Shown piece by piece: positions 46,589-54,508 of a stretch of DNA of 64,000 nucleotides. The DNA comes from Aeromicrobium endophyticum (GTDB lineage Bacteria > Actinomycetota > Actinomycetes > Propionibacteriales > Nocardioidaceae). Within the stretch, counting starts at the first letter, position 1. Every line of letters starts with the position of its first letter. The position numbers and the translations under genes are program-made. The notes below the pieces were generated by a model, which was not told the DNA's origin, searched no databases, and worked only from the letters and a program-made list of their open reading frames with translations. The stretch lies in contig NZ_QUBR01000001.1 of the NCBI RefSeq assembly GCF_003586285.1, positions 1,116,001-1,180,000 on the forward strand. Reading direction: 5' to 3'.

Positions 46589-47149
46589 ATGACCGATGCA
46601 CTGAACGGCAAGAAGATCGCCTTCCTCACCGCCCAGGTGGGCGTCGAGAAGGCTGAGCTCGTCTCCCCGTGGCAGGCGGTGATCGACGCCGGCGGCACGC
46701 CGACGCTCATCGCCCCCGAGAAGTCGCCCGTGCAGTCGATGGTCGGAGACGTCGACAAGGACGACACGTTCGACCCCGACCAGACCGTCGCCGAGGCGTC
46801 CGCCGCCGACTTCGACGCCTTGGTGCTGCCGGGCGGCACCGTCAACGCCGACACCGTCCGCGGCGATGCCGCCTCCGTCGCCCTGGTGAAGGCCTTCGTC
46901 GACGCCGGCAAGCCCGTGGCCGCGATCTGCCACGGACCCTGGGCCCTCGTCGAGGCCGGCGTGCTGCCGGGCAAGACGCTCACCTCGTTCCCGAGCCTCA
47001 AGACCGACATCACCAACGCCGGCGGCTCGTGGCTCGACGAGACGGTCTTCCACTGCCCCGCTGGCGGTTGGGACCTCGTCACGTCGCGCAACCCCGACGA
47101 CCTCGAAAACTTCAACGCCACCCTCACCGACGTCTTCGCGAAAGCCTGA
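46589..47149 (+). CDS. DJ-1/PfpI family protein (glyoxalase/protease-like)
   Basis: A 186-residue PfpI-type protein. KKIAFLTAQVGVEKAELVSP opens it with the conserved Glu, ALVLPGGTVNADTVR near 80, and the nucleophile elbow PVAAICHGPWALVEAG near 108 holds Cys followed by His. This form is typical of general stress protein 18 / YhbO, reported as a deglycase or glyoxalase; those activities are debated. ATG 46589 follows CAGGAGACCGC, and the gene lies 65 nt after whiB, possibly co-transcribed. Confidence 0.9.
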   Translation: MTDALNGKKIAFLTAQVGVEKAELVSPWQAVIDAGGTPTLIAPEKSPVQSMVGDVDKDDTFDPDQTVAEASAADFDALVLPGGTVNADTVRGDAASVALVKAFVDAGKPVAAICHGPWALVEAGVLPGKTLTSFPSLKTDITNAGGSWLDETVFHCPAGGWDLVTSRNPDDLENFNATLTDVFAKA

Positions 47150-47157
47150 GGCCCATC

Positions 47158-47475
47158 GTGCCCGCACACAACGCCAGCAAGGCCCCCGGCAAGGCGCCCA
47201 GCACCTCGGCCAAGATCCTGTACCGACCGGTCGGCATCGTCAGCTCGATCGCGGGCGGCCTCGTGGCCAGCCTGATCTTCAAGCAGGTCTGGAAGCGGGT
47301 CAGCGCCGGAGACGGCGTCGACCCGCCGGGGCCGCTCGAGTCGGAGTACGACTTCAAGGAGATCCTGCTCGCCGCGGTGATCCAGGGAGCGATCTACTCG
47401 GCGGTCAAGACCGTCATCCAGCGCCAGGGCGCCCGCACGTTCGAGCGGGCCACCGGCGAGTGGCCCGGTTCGTGA
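47158..47475 (+). CDS. DUF4235 membrane protein
   Basis: A 105-residue protein from GTG 47158. ILYRPVGIVSSIAGGLVASL then IFKQVWKRV is the DUF4235 signature with one membrane helix, and EILLAAVIQGAIYSAVKTVI is a second. Small actinobacterial family of unknown function, often beside stress genes. Ends with a GTGA overlap with the next gene. Confidence 0.8.
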   Translation: MPAHNASKAPGKAPSTSAKILYRPVGIVSSIAGGLVASLIFKQVWKRVSAGDGVDPPGPLESEYDFKEILLAAVIQGAIYSAVKTVIQRQGARTFERATGEWPGS

Positions 47476-47972
47476 GCAGCACCGCCGATCTACTCGGCGA
47501 CGCCTTCGGCCGCATCGGCGAGGGCGTCGTCGACCTCGTCGAGGGCATGACACCGGCCGATCTGGTGCGCCGGGTGGCTCCGGGGGCCAACACCGTCTCC
47601 TGGCTCGTGTGGCACCTGCTGCGCGTGCAGGACGATCACGTCGCCGACGTCGCGGGCACCGAGCAGGTGTGGTTCTCGGGCGGGTGGCACGACCGATTCG
47701 ACTTGCCGTTCGAGCCGGGCGCGACCGGGTACGGCCAGACGCCCGACGAGGTGTCGGCCGTCCGCGCCACCTCCGAGCTGCTCGCGGGCTACGCGCGCGA
47801 CGTGTCGGCCGCGACCCAGGCGTTCGTCTCGGGTCTGACCGACGACGACCTCGATCGCGTGGTCGACGAGGGATGGGACCCGCCGGTCACCCTCGCCGTC
47901 CGCCTCGTCAGCGTCATCGACGACGACCTCAAGCACCTCGGCCAGGCCGAGTACGCCAAGGGTCTGTCCTGA
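47472..47972 (+). CDS. DinB/DUF664-type four-helix-bundle protein
   Basis: About 166 residues. GTG 47472 is chosen because it overlaps the DUF4235 stop as GTGA; GTG 47460 is in the same frame. Metal-type histidines occur in SWLVWHLLRVQDDHVADV near 45 and DDLKHLGQAEY near 156, in the DinB positions. Such proteins often act as mycothiol- or bacillithiol-dependent S-transferases; here the activity is not known. Confidence 0.8.
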   Translation: MSSTADLLGDAFGRIGEGVVDLVEGMTPADLVRRVAPGANTVSWLVWHLLRVQDDHVADVAGTEQVWFSGGWHDRFDLPFEPGATGYGQTPDEVSAVRATSELLAGYARDVSAATQAFVSGLTDDDLDRVVDEGWDPPVTLAVRLVSVIDDDLKHLGQAEYAKGLS

Positions 47973-47984
47973 CCAACCTGACGG

Positions 47985-48734
47985 TCACTCGGCGAAGCGC
48001 TGCATGAAGGCACGGAACCGCTCGTTGCGCATCGACGATGCCTGAGCCCACGACTCGAACTCCAGCGACGTGGCCAGGTCGGACGTTGCCGCGATGCGCA
48101 CCGACTCCTTGATGTCGGCCATCAGCCGCGGCTCGCGACCAGCGTAGAGTCGGGCGAGCTCGAGCGCCGTGCCCACGGCGTCGTCGGCCAGCCGGTCGGC
48201 GAGACCGATCGCCCCTGCCTCGTCCGCCCCGATCACGGCGCCGGAGAACAGCGCGGCCGTCGCCCGTCCGCGACCGATGCGCTCGGTCAGCATCCAGCTG
48301 CACCCGCCACCGGGGTGCAGGCCGATCTCGGCGAACGTCGGGCCGAACCCCGCATGCGGCCCCGCGACGATCACGTCGCAGGCCAGGGCGACGTTCATCC
48401 CCGCACCGATCGCGGCGCCGTCGACCGCGGCGATCGTGGGGATCGCGAGGTCGCGGATCCCGAGGAACGACGCGTAGACCTTCATCAGGTGGTCGCGCAT
48501 CTGCTCGGTCGGACGGTCGAGGTCGCCGAAGAGGTTCGCGAGGTTGGCTCCGGCGCAGAAGGCCTTGCCCGCTCCGGTGACGACGAGGGCTCGGGCGTCG
48601 GGATCACCCGCCACGGCCTCGACGGCCGCCGCCAGCTCGTCGAGCAGCGGCCAGTCGAGGGCGTTGCGCCGCTCGGGAGCGTTGAGGGTCAGCAGGCGGA
48701 CGGGACCGTCGGAGTCGAGCAGCACGAGTGACAT
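47985..48734 (-). CDS. Enoyl-CoA hydratase
   Basis: A 249-residue crotonase from ATG 48734. LNAPERRNALDWPLLDELAA near 15, GKAFCAGANLANLFGD near 55, IAAVDGAAIGAGMNVALACD near 98 and FAEIGLHPGGGCSWMLTERI near 130 are classical; the two catalytic acidic positions are E at FAEIGL and a residue in the GGG turn. Substrate unknown. Convergent with the DinB gene. Confidence 0.88.
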   Translation of the reverse strand: MSLVLLDSDGPVRLLTLNAPERRNALDWPLLDELAAAVEAVAGDPDARALVVTGAGKAFCAGANLANLFGDLDRPTEQMRDHLMKVYASFLGIRDLAIPTIAAVDGAAIGAGMNVALACDVIVAGPHAGFGPTFAEIGLHPGGGCSWMLTERIGRGRATAALFSGAVIGADEAGAIGLADRLADDAVGTALELARLYAGREPRLMADIKESVRIAATSDLATSLEFESWAQASSMRNERFRAFMQRFAE

Positions 48735-48842
48735 GCCGCGACGATAGCCCGTCCGTCGGCGACCGGAGCGCGACGGCGACCCGCTCTGTGACGAGCGTGC
48801 GGGACCGGGTTGAGGCACACCGCCGCTGGGTACCTCTCCTGC

Positions 48843-49274
48843 ATGACAACCATCAGCAGGACGTTCACCGTCGACCCCGCACCCTCCGTGGTGCTCGAAT
48901 ACCTGAAGGACTTCTCGCACGCCGAGGAGTGGGACCCGGGCACCGAGAAGTGCCAGCGCATCGACGACGGGCCCCTCACCGTCGGCAGCAGGTGGCACAA
49001 CACCTCGAAGATCGCGGGCGTCTCGACCGAGCTGGAGTACACGCTCGAGGAGCTCACCGACTCGAAGGTCGTCTTCGCGGGCAAGAACGACTCCGCGACC
49101 ACCACCGACACCATCACCGTGGTGCCGTCGGGCTCGGGCAGCGAGATCACCTACGAGGCCGTCATCGAGATGAGCGGCGCCGCCAAGCTCGCCACCCCGG
49201 TCGTCAAGCTCGTGTTCGAGAAGATCGGCAGCGACACCGAGGACGACATGGTCACGGTGCTCAACAGGCTCTGA
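48843..49274 (+). CDS. SRPBCC (START-like) domain protein
   Basis: A 143-residue polyketide-cyclase/SRPBCC fold: TTISRTFTVDPAPSVVLEYL, KDFSHAEEWDPGTEKCQR, YTLEELTDSKVVFAGKNDS, and a long C-terminal helix KLATPVVKLVFEKIGSDTED. The family binds hydrophobic ligands; no catalytic residues can be named. Lone gene divergent from the enoyl-CoA hydratase. Confidence 0.85.
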   Translation: MTTISRTFTVDPAPSVVLEYLKDFSHAEEWDPGTEKCQRIDDGPLTVGSRWHNTSKIAGVSTELEYTLEELTDSKVVFAGKNDSATTTDTITVVPSGSGSEITYEAVIEMSGAAKLATPVVKLVFEKIGSDTEDDMVTVLNRL

Positions 49275-49305
49275 CCTGCTGCTCCCCCTCTGGCAGGCTG
49301 AGGCC

Positions 49306-50178
49306 ATGACCTACCTCGAGGGATCCTTCAGCTCGCAGCAGGACGGCATCGACATCGCGACCTACGCGTGGCCGCTGCCCGAGGGCGTGGCCGCCCACGG
49401 CGTCGTGCAGATCGCGCACGGCCTGGCCGAGCACGCGGCGCGCTACGACCGGTTCGCCACGGCGCTCAACGCCGCGGGCTATCACGTCCATGCCAACGAC
49501 CACCGCGGCCACGGCCGCTCGATTCACGCCGCGCCCGGCGACTTCGGCGCCCCCGGCTTCGCCGGGCTGCAGGCCGACGTGGTGCAGCTCGGCGAGCAGC
49601 TGCGTGCCCAGCACCCCGAGCTGCCGCTCGCGCTGCTGGGCCACTCGATGGGGTCGTTCGCGACCCAGCACGTGCTCCTCTCGCGCTCCGACCTCTACGA
49701 CGCGGTGGTGCTGTCGGGCTCGACCGCGCTCGACGTTCTTGCCGCGGGCATGGGCGACGGGCCCGTCGGCGACCTCAGCGCGTTCAACGCGCCCTTCGAG
49801 AACCGCACGGGCTACGAGTGGCTGTCGCGCGACGAGGCCGAGGTCGACGCCTACGTCGCCGACCCCCTGTGCGGCTTCGACCTGCCGGCCGAGACCCTGC
49901 CGGCGCTGTTCGCCGGCACCGAGCGCCTCGCCGACCCGGCCGCGCTCTCGGCCATCCGGTCGGAGCTGCCGATCCTGCTCGCGTCCGGCACCGACGACCC
50001 CCTGGCCGGCGGCGGCGAGCTGATCGAGCTGCTCGCGACGCGCTACCGCGACGCGGGGGTCGCCCACGTGTCGGTGCAGCTCTACGCGCAGGGACGCCAC
50101 GAGATCCTCAACGAGACTAACCGCGACGAGGTGACCGCCGACGTCATCGCGTGGCTCGACGGTCACCTCGGACGCTAG
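49306..50178 (+). CDS. Monoacylglycerol-lipase-like alpha/beta hydrolase
   Basis: A 290-residue hydrolase. GVVQIAHGLAEHAARYDRFA near 32 (HGxxEH, typical of monoacylglycerol lipases), HVHANDHRGHGRSIH near 60, LALLGHSMGSFATQHVL near 106 with the nucleophile Ser, and YAQGRHEILNE near 262 with the His. ATG 49306 follows GAGG. Cytoplasmic; likely acts on monoacylglycerols or lysophospholipids. Confidence 0.88.
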   Translation: MTYLEGSFSSQQDGIDIATYAWPLPEGVAAHGVVQIAHGLAEHAARYDRFATALNAAGYHVHANDHRGHGRSIHAAPGDFGAPGFAGLQADVVQLGEQLRAQHPELPLALLGHSMGSFATQHVLLSRSDLYDAVVLSGSTALDVLAAGMGDGPVGDLSAFNAPFENRTGYEWLSRDEAEVDAYVADPLCGFDLPAETLPALFAGTERLADPAALSAIRSELPILLASGTDDPLAGGGELIELLATRYRDAGVAHVSVQLYAQGRHEILNETNRDEVTADVIAWLDGHLGR

Positions 50179-50183
50179 GACGA

Positions 50184-50336
50184 TCAGCCGAAGCTGGGCT
50201 TCGCGGCATCGGTGACGTGCACCGATTGCTCGTCCATCAGCGCGTCGCCGGCCGGCAGCAGCGTGGCGGTGCGCACCAGGTCGGCGCGGTGCTGCGTCAC
50301 GTAGGCACGGAACGCGTCGTCCTTCTCGGATCTCAT
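50184..50336 (-). pseudogene. 50-residue ORF resembling the start of a SigE-type ECF sigma factor
   Basis: ATG 50336 to TGA 50184. The sequence AFRAYVTQHRADLVRTATLL looks like region 2.1 of actinobacterial SigE-family ECF sigma factors (FxxFVxxRxxxLLRTAYLLTG), but the protein then stops at DEQSVHVTDAAKPSFG instead of continuing into regions 2.2-4. It may be a gene remnant or a small protein that mimics the sigma N-terminus. The methyltransferase gene lies 24 nt upstream on the same strand. Confidence 0.45.
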
Positions 50337-50360
50337 GGGCTTTCCTCCGCTGTCATGCCC

Positions 50361-51020
50361 CTATGACGGATGCGGACCCCGCCGAGGTTGCACGGCTGCC
50401 TGAACCTGCAGCCCCAGGTGGCACTCCGCGAACCGGTGGACGTCGTCGGGCTGCGCCACCAGGCGCCACCGCTCGACGATCCCGGCCGCCGCCAGCACGT
50501 CTGCCATGGCGTCGGCGTGCCACCGCCAGGCGCGGGCGACCCGGTGGTCGAACTCGATGACCCGGTCCCCCGGGTCGTCGGCGCACTGGAACGCGACCAC
50601 GACACGGGCCCCGGGCTGCAGCCGCCGAGCCCAGCCCAGCACCACCTCGGGTACGTCGTCCGGCGGCACGTGGATGAGGCTGAAGCGAGCCAGCAGACCC
50701 ACCAGCGTCCGGTCGTCGTCGAGACCGTCGAGGGCCGCGTCGGCGGCCACGAACCGGATGTCCGGATGGCTGCGCCGAGCGATCTCGAGCATCCCGCTCG
50801 ACGGGTCGACCCCCACGACGTCCAGGCCAGCTGCGGCGAGGTCGGCGGTGACGTGCCCGGTGCCGCAGCCGACGTCGACGACCGGTCCCGCGAGCCCCGA
50901 GGCCGAGATCTCGTCGGCCAGCAGCGCGACGGCACGGCGTTCGAGGGACGAGGCGTAGCCGTCGGGGAACGCCTCCTCGTAGGCCTCGGCGAGCGCGTCG
51001 TACCCGGGCTGCGTCGTCAC
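50361..51020 (-). CDS. Class I SAM-dependent methyltransferase
   Basis: A 219-residue protein from GTG 51020. VVDVGCGTGHVTADLAAAGL near 47 is motif I, DVVGVDPSSGMLEIARR near 68, FSLIHVPPDDVPEVVLGWAR near 114 and LQPGARVVVAFQC near 136 follow. Methyltransf_11/25 type; acceptor unknown. It is the first of the minus-strand pair with the sigma-like fragment. Confidence 0.83.
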   Translation of the reverse strand: MTTQPGYDALAEAYEEAFPDGYASSLERRAVALLADEISASGLAGPVVDVGCGTGHVTADLAAAGLDVVGVDPSSGMLEIARRSHPDIRFVAADAALDGLDDDRTLVGLLARFSLIHVPPDDVPEVVLGWARRLQPGARVVVAFQCADDPGDRVIEFDHRVARAWRWHADAMADVLAAAGIVERWRLVAQPDDVHRFAECHLGLQVQAAVQPRRGPHPS

Positions 51021-51091
51021 GATCCCGATCGTCCCACGGAGGCTACCCGCGAGCCCCGCGCTGACGTCCTGTGACCACGATGCCCCCGGGC

Positions 51092-51562
51092 TCACAGAGC
51101 CCGCGACCAGGCGACCTCTCGCTCGAGCTGACCGGTCTGCCGGAAGAGGACCACCTGGTGCGCGTCGGGCAACGCGGCCGCGAGCTCGTCCCGGTCGGCG
51201 GAGGTGAACCCGAGCTTCTGCCAGAACGGACCGGACCGGCGCGAGAACAGCCAGGCGCGACGCACGCCCGCAGCGCGCGCTTCGTCCAGCGCCAGCTGCG
51301 CGAGTCTGGTCCCGGCGCCGACCGCTCGACGCCCCGGTGCCACTGCCACGCTGCGGATCAGCGCGTGCTCGCCGTCGGCGCTCAGCTCGAAGCCCGTGCT
51401 GCCGACGATCTCGTTGCGGTCGTCCCGCTCGGCCCACAGCCGAACCGCGGGCGCGTCGAGGCCGGCGAGCGTCAGGTCGACGCGCTGCAGGAACTCCCGC
51501 ACGTCCGCCACGTCGGCGGGCTCGACGGGCCTGAGACCCGTCTCGCTGCGATGGCGAGCCAC
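51092..51562 (-). CDS. GNAT-family N-acetyltransferase
   Basis: A 156-residue acetyltransferase from GTG 51562. The acetyl-CoA loop is VAVAPGRRAVGAGTRLAQLA near 72, a divergent Q/RxxGxG/A; ARAAGVRRAWLFSRRSGPFW then QKLGF is the C-terminal strand. Similar to ArsN2/YjbC-like GNATs that often lie near arsenic genes, but none is present. It starts 5 nt after the SnoaL gene stop on the same strand. Confidence 0.82.
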   Translation of the reverse strand: MARHRSETGLRPVEPADVADVREFLQRVDLTLAGLDAPAVRLWAERDDRNEIVGSTGFELSADGEHALIRSVAVAPGRRAVGAGTRLAQLALDEARAAGVRRAWLFSRRSGPFWQKLGFTSADRDELAAALPDAHQVVLFRQTGQLEREVAWSRAL

Positions 51563-51567
51563 GACGA

Positions 51568-51954
51568 TCAGGCCGACTGCTGGCGCTCGAACGCCGCGCG
51601 GATGGGTGCGGTGTCGTAGACGATGTGCAGCGTCGTGATGAGCCCGGCGGAGTCCAGCTCGGCGACGTCGACCACCGTGAACGGCGCCGGCTCCCCGCTC
51701 GCGAGCGTCCAGTCGAAGTCGAACCAGAAGCTGACGACCGGCAGCCCGTCCAGCTGCCCCGCCATCGTCGTGCGCAACGTCAGCCGCGACTGCCCGGTGT
51801 CGGCGAACAGGGCCGGGTAGAACTCGGCAGCCGGCAGCGTCCCGTAGAGCGGTGAGTCGACCCTCCCGGACGGCGAGAACAGCGCCAGCACCCGTTCGGT
51901 GCTGCCCTGCGCCAGGGCTTCGAGGTACTCGCCGACCAGCTGCTCGTGCGTCAT
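51568..51954 (-). CDS. SnoaL-like (NTF2-fold) protein
   Basis: A 128-residue protein with the SnoaL pattern: LVGEYLEALAQGSTERVLAL and FSPSGRVDSPLYGTLPAAEF, then a strand pair VSFWFDFDWTLASGEP and VVDVAELDSAGLITTLHIVY. Usually steroid-isomerase-like or ligand-binding; function unknown. Same transcription unit as the GNAT gene. Confidence 0.82.
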   Translation of the reverse strand: MTHEQLVGEYLEALAQGSTERVLALFSPSGRVDSPLYGTLPAAEFYPALFADTGQSRLTLRTTMAGQLDGLPVVSFWFDFDWTLASGEPAPFTVVDVAELDSAGLITTLHIVYDTAPIRAAFERQQSA

Positions 51955-52002
51955 GAGTCGATCCCATCACGCGGCACCGGCTCCGCCGACAGCCCGTTCG
52001 GG

Positions 52003-52452
52003 TCACGCGTGCTGTGAGACCTTGGCCTCGACGCCGTAGTGCAGCTCGGCGGTGACCCGCAGGCCCTCGTCGTGGTCGACGTACCAGGAGTCGCACAGGT
52101 GGTCGACGATGATGAGCCCGCGCCCCCTCAGGTTGACGTCGCTGAACTCCTGGGGGCTCAGCAGCGTGCGGGGTCCGCCGTCGTGGACGCTGATGCGCAG
52201 GCGCTCGTCGTCGACGCACCACGACACGTCCAGCAGTCCTCGCGAGTTCGGTGCGCCGTGCTCGAGGCTGTTGGCGACCAGCTCGGACAGCACCAGGGTC
52301 GCGTCGTCGACGACGCCGCGCGTCAGACCGTGCTCGAGCAGCTCGCTGGCGAACATCTGGCGCGCCGTCCGCGCGCTGCTGAGGTCGAACGGCAGCTGGA
52401 CGGTGGTGCACGGATCGTCGTCCTGCGCGGCGTGGGACGTTCCGGCGGGCAT
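52003..52452 (-). CDS. Anti-sigma-type histidine-kinase-like ATPase (RsbW-like), second copy
   Basis: A 149-residue lone HATPase domain. LSELVANSLEHGAPNSRGLL near 55 is the N box, SVHDGGPRTLLS near 92 the G1 box, NLRGRGLIIVDHLCDSW near 106 the G2 box. AGGAG lies 6 nt before ATG 52452. Related to the protein at 27759-28166 but not close. Upstream of it, after a gap of 178 nt, lies the divergent cupin gene with its GntR-type site. Confidence 0.85.
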   Translation of the reverse strand: MPAGTSHAAQDDDPCTTVQLPFDLSSARTARQMFASELLEHGLTRGVVDDATLVLSELVANSLEHGAPNSRGLLDVSWCVDDERLRISVHDGGPRTLLSPQEFSDVNLRGRGLIIVDHLCDSWYVDHDEGLRVTAELHYGVEAKVSQHA

Positions 52453-52561
52453 GGGTCACTCCTAGCGATCGTGATCGTCCCGACGTGCGGACGCTCCCGC
52501 CGTCTTACCCCGAGCCCCGAGCGGTCAAACGAGGCACCACTGCGAGCCGGCTCGACCTCAC

Positions 52562-52577
52562 ATATTGGATGCAACTC
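52562..52577. promoter_or_regulatory. TTGGATGCAA site upstream of the cupin gene
   Basis: ATATTGGATGCAACTC, identical in all 16 bases to the site at 54366-54381 and in 15 of 16 to that at 63077-63092. The core fits TTGnATnCAA, a common form for FadR/FCD-type GntR operators. 53 bp before the cupin start. Confidence 0.65.
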
Positions 52578-52630
52578 ATGTCAGTTGGTATGCTGATCTT
52601 CCAAGACACACCGACCACGGGGAGAAGATC

Positions 52631-53038
52631 ATGGCCAGCACGACGAAGAAACCGGCACCGGGTCAGACGACCGGTGCGAGCACCGGTCCGACCTTCGACC
52701 CCGTCGACTTCGCCGCCGAGCTGGACGTCGTCGCGAGCAACCGCGCGGTCGGCACGGACGTCTGGTTCGAGAACGAGCACGTGCAGATCTGGGACCTCTC
52801 GCTGCAGCCCGGCGAGCGCGTGCCGTTCCACACCCACGACCACACCTACTTCTGGACGGTGACCGACGCGGGCCGGGTCATGCAGCGATACGACGACGGC
52901 ACGAGCCGCGTCGTCGACGTCGAGGTCGGCCACACCAACTTCCTCACCTATCAGGGTGACGAGTGCACCGTCCACGACCTCGAGAATGTCGGCGACACCT
53001 TCTTCCGCTGCGTCACGGTGGTCCTGAAGGATCTGTGA
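52631..53038 (+). CDS. Small cupin-domain protein
   Basis: A 135-residue single cupin; ATG 52631 follows GGGGAGAAGATC. VQIWDLSLQPGERVPFHTHD then HTYFWTVTDAG is cupin motif 1 with the His ligands, DVEVGHTNFLTYQGDECTVH and DLEN form motif 2. It could be a dioxygenase, an isomerase or a sensor; no specific function is evident. The upstream TTGGATGCAA site links it to the GntR-regulated genes. Confidence 0.82.
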   Translation: MASTTKKPAPGQTTGASTGPTFDPVDFAAELDVVASNRAVGTDVWFENEHVQIWDLSLQPGERVPFHTHDHTYFWTVTDAGRVMQRYDDGTSRVVDVEVGHTNFLTYQGDECTVHDLENVGDTFFRCVTVVLKDL

Positions 53039-53102
53039 CGCGACGTGACGTGACGTGCGTGCGCGGCGGCCGGTGCCGAGCATCGGCTGCCGCGCACGGG
53101 CA

Positions 53103-54212
53103 TCAGGAGGAGGCCGTCACCGCGAGATCAGCGTTCCTCGCGGCGATGGCCTCCGGCGTGGCCGGGAACAAGATGGCCGCGCCGTCGCCGGCCAGGTCCT
53201 GTGCGGCCTCGACGACCGGGGCGATGCGCGCGTCGTACATCCTCAACGCCGAGGGCACGTCGTCGCACTCGTCCAGCACGTCAGCCAACGTCGCCGCGCC
53301 CACCATGGCCAGGCTCGTGCCCATGCCGGAGAAGAACGAGGCGCAGTAGCCGGCGTCGCCGACCAGGACGGCCCGGCCGGACACCCGGCTCGTCATCCGG
53401 ATCTGGCTCACCGAGTCGAAGTACAGATCGTCCGACCGGTCGACCTCGCCGAGCACCGCAGGCACTTTCCAGCCCGTCACGTCGCGGAACGCATCGGCGA
53501 CCATCGACTTGTGCTGGTCTACGTCACGGTAGTCGTAGTCGATCCTCTCCGACCTGAAGCCGAGGAGTGCCGAGCAGTCCGCGCCGTCGCCGCGCAGCAT
53601 CAGCATGCGCCCGGGCACGTTGAACACCTCCGACCCGTGGACGCCCGATCCCTGCGAGGTGCGCCGCAGCACGGCCACGTACAGCCCGAGGTGGTGCAGG
53701 TACTGCTCCTCGGGTCCGAAGACGAGCTGACGGACCCTGGAGTGCATCCCGTCGGCACCCACGACCAGGTCGGCTCGCACCGTGCCGCGTCCGTGGAGCT
53801 CCACCGAGACACCCGCGGCGCTCTCCGTGACGTGCTCGATCCACGAGCCGTAGACGAACCTGACGGCATCAGGCACCGAGCCGCGCAAGATGTCGCTCAG
53901 GGCGTCCCGCGAGATCTCGATGTCGTCAGGACTGTCGTACAGGTCGATGTTGGGGCGGATCGTGGCTTGCACCCGACCGTCGGGGTCCACGAAGTCGAAC
54001 CGGTCCTCGTAGGTCACGCGCGCGGACGCGATGGCGTCGAGCAGGCCCATGCGGCGAGCGACGTCGACGGCCGCTCCCCGCACGTCGACGGCGACCCCGC
54101 CCTGACGAGGTGCCTGGGCACGCTCCACGACGGTCACGGCATGACCTGCGGAAGCCAGCAGGTGCGCCGTGGTCAGGCCTGCCACGGATGCTCCGGAGAT
54201 GACGACGTCCAT
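53103..54212 (-). CDS. FAD-dependent aromatic-type monooxygenase
   Basis: A 369-residue flavoprotein from ATG 54212. DVVISGASVAGLTTAHLLAS with GxGxxG-type GASVAG binds FAD (the second Gly is Ser), VRADLVVGADGMHSRVR near 152 is the DG motif, GRAVLVGDAGYCASFFSGMG near 291 the GD motif. Similar to PHBH-fold hydroxylases such as those acting on aromatic or heterocyclic compounds and on tetracycline. Substrate unknown. Divergent from the permease gene, sharing a 290-bp regulatory gap. Confidence 0.87.
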   Translation of the reverse strand: MDVVISGASVAGLTTAHLLASAGHAVTVVERAQAPRQGGVAVDVRGAAVDVARRMGLLDAIASARVTYEDRFDFVDPDGRVQATIRPNIDLYDSPDDIEISRDALSDILRGSVPDAVRFVYGSWIEHVTESAAGVSVELHGRGTVRADLVVGADGMHSRVRQLVFGPEEQYLHHLGLYVAVLRRTSQGSGVHGSEVFNVPGRMLMLRGDGADCSALLGFRSERIDYDYRDVDQHKSMVADAFRDVTGWKVPAVLGEVDRSDDLYFDSVSQIRMTSRVSGRAVLVGDAGYCASFFSGMGTSLAMVGAATLADVLDECDDVPSALRMYDARIAPVVEAAQDLAGDGAAILFPATPEAIAARNADLAVTASS

Positions 54213-54268
54213 CGATGAACCCTTCGCTGTAGGTGTTCCGCGCTCGGCGGACCGCGCCCAGACTGCAC

Positions 54269-54283
54269 ATTTGGGATGCGATA
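54269..54283. promoter_or_regulatory. Possible weak GntR-type site upstream of the monooxygenase gene
   Basis: ATTTGGGATGCGATA resembles the TTGGATGCAA sites with one extra G and changes at the end. 57 bp upstream of the monooxygenase start. Confidence 0.3.
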
Positions 54284-54365
54284 TGTCAACTATTGCATTT
54301 ACGTGTCTGGAGAGCGGCGGGGTTACGGACGTGTGACAGATCACGTCGAGCCCTTGACGCCGAAC

Positions 54366-54381
54366 ATATTGGATGCAACTC
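54366..54381. promoter_or_regulatory. TTGGATGCAA site upstream of the permease unit
   Basis: ATATTGGATGCAACTC, identical to the site before the cupin gene, 56 bp before the leader ORF and within the divergent gap shared with the monooxygenase gene. Confidence 0.65.
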
Positions 54382-54436
54382 TCAGAACCCGAATTCGTAT
54401 TCGCATTAGGCTATACGACGATCCCAGAGGTGGACC

Positions 54437-54508
54437 ATGACCATCGACATCCCTCGACCGGCGGCGTCGCCCGCGCGACCTAGCCCCAGCGGCGAGGCAG
54501 TGACATGA
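54437..54508 (+). CDS. 23-residue leader ORF coupled to the APC permease
   Basis: ATG 54437 with GAGGTGG upstream reads MTIDIPRPAASPARPSPSGE and three more residues, stopping at TGA 54506-54508, which overlaps the permease ATG (54505) as ATGA. The order ribosome site, short ORF and 4-nt overlap suggests translational coupling rather than chance. Seven residues are Pro or Arg. It is too short for homology judgement. Confidence 0.45.
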   Translation: MTIDIPRPAASPARPSPSGEAVT

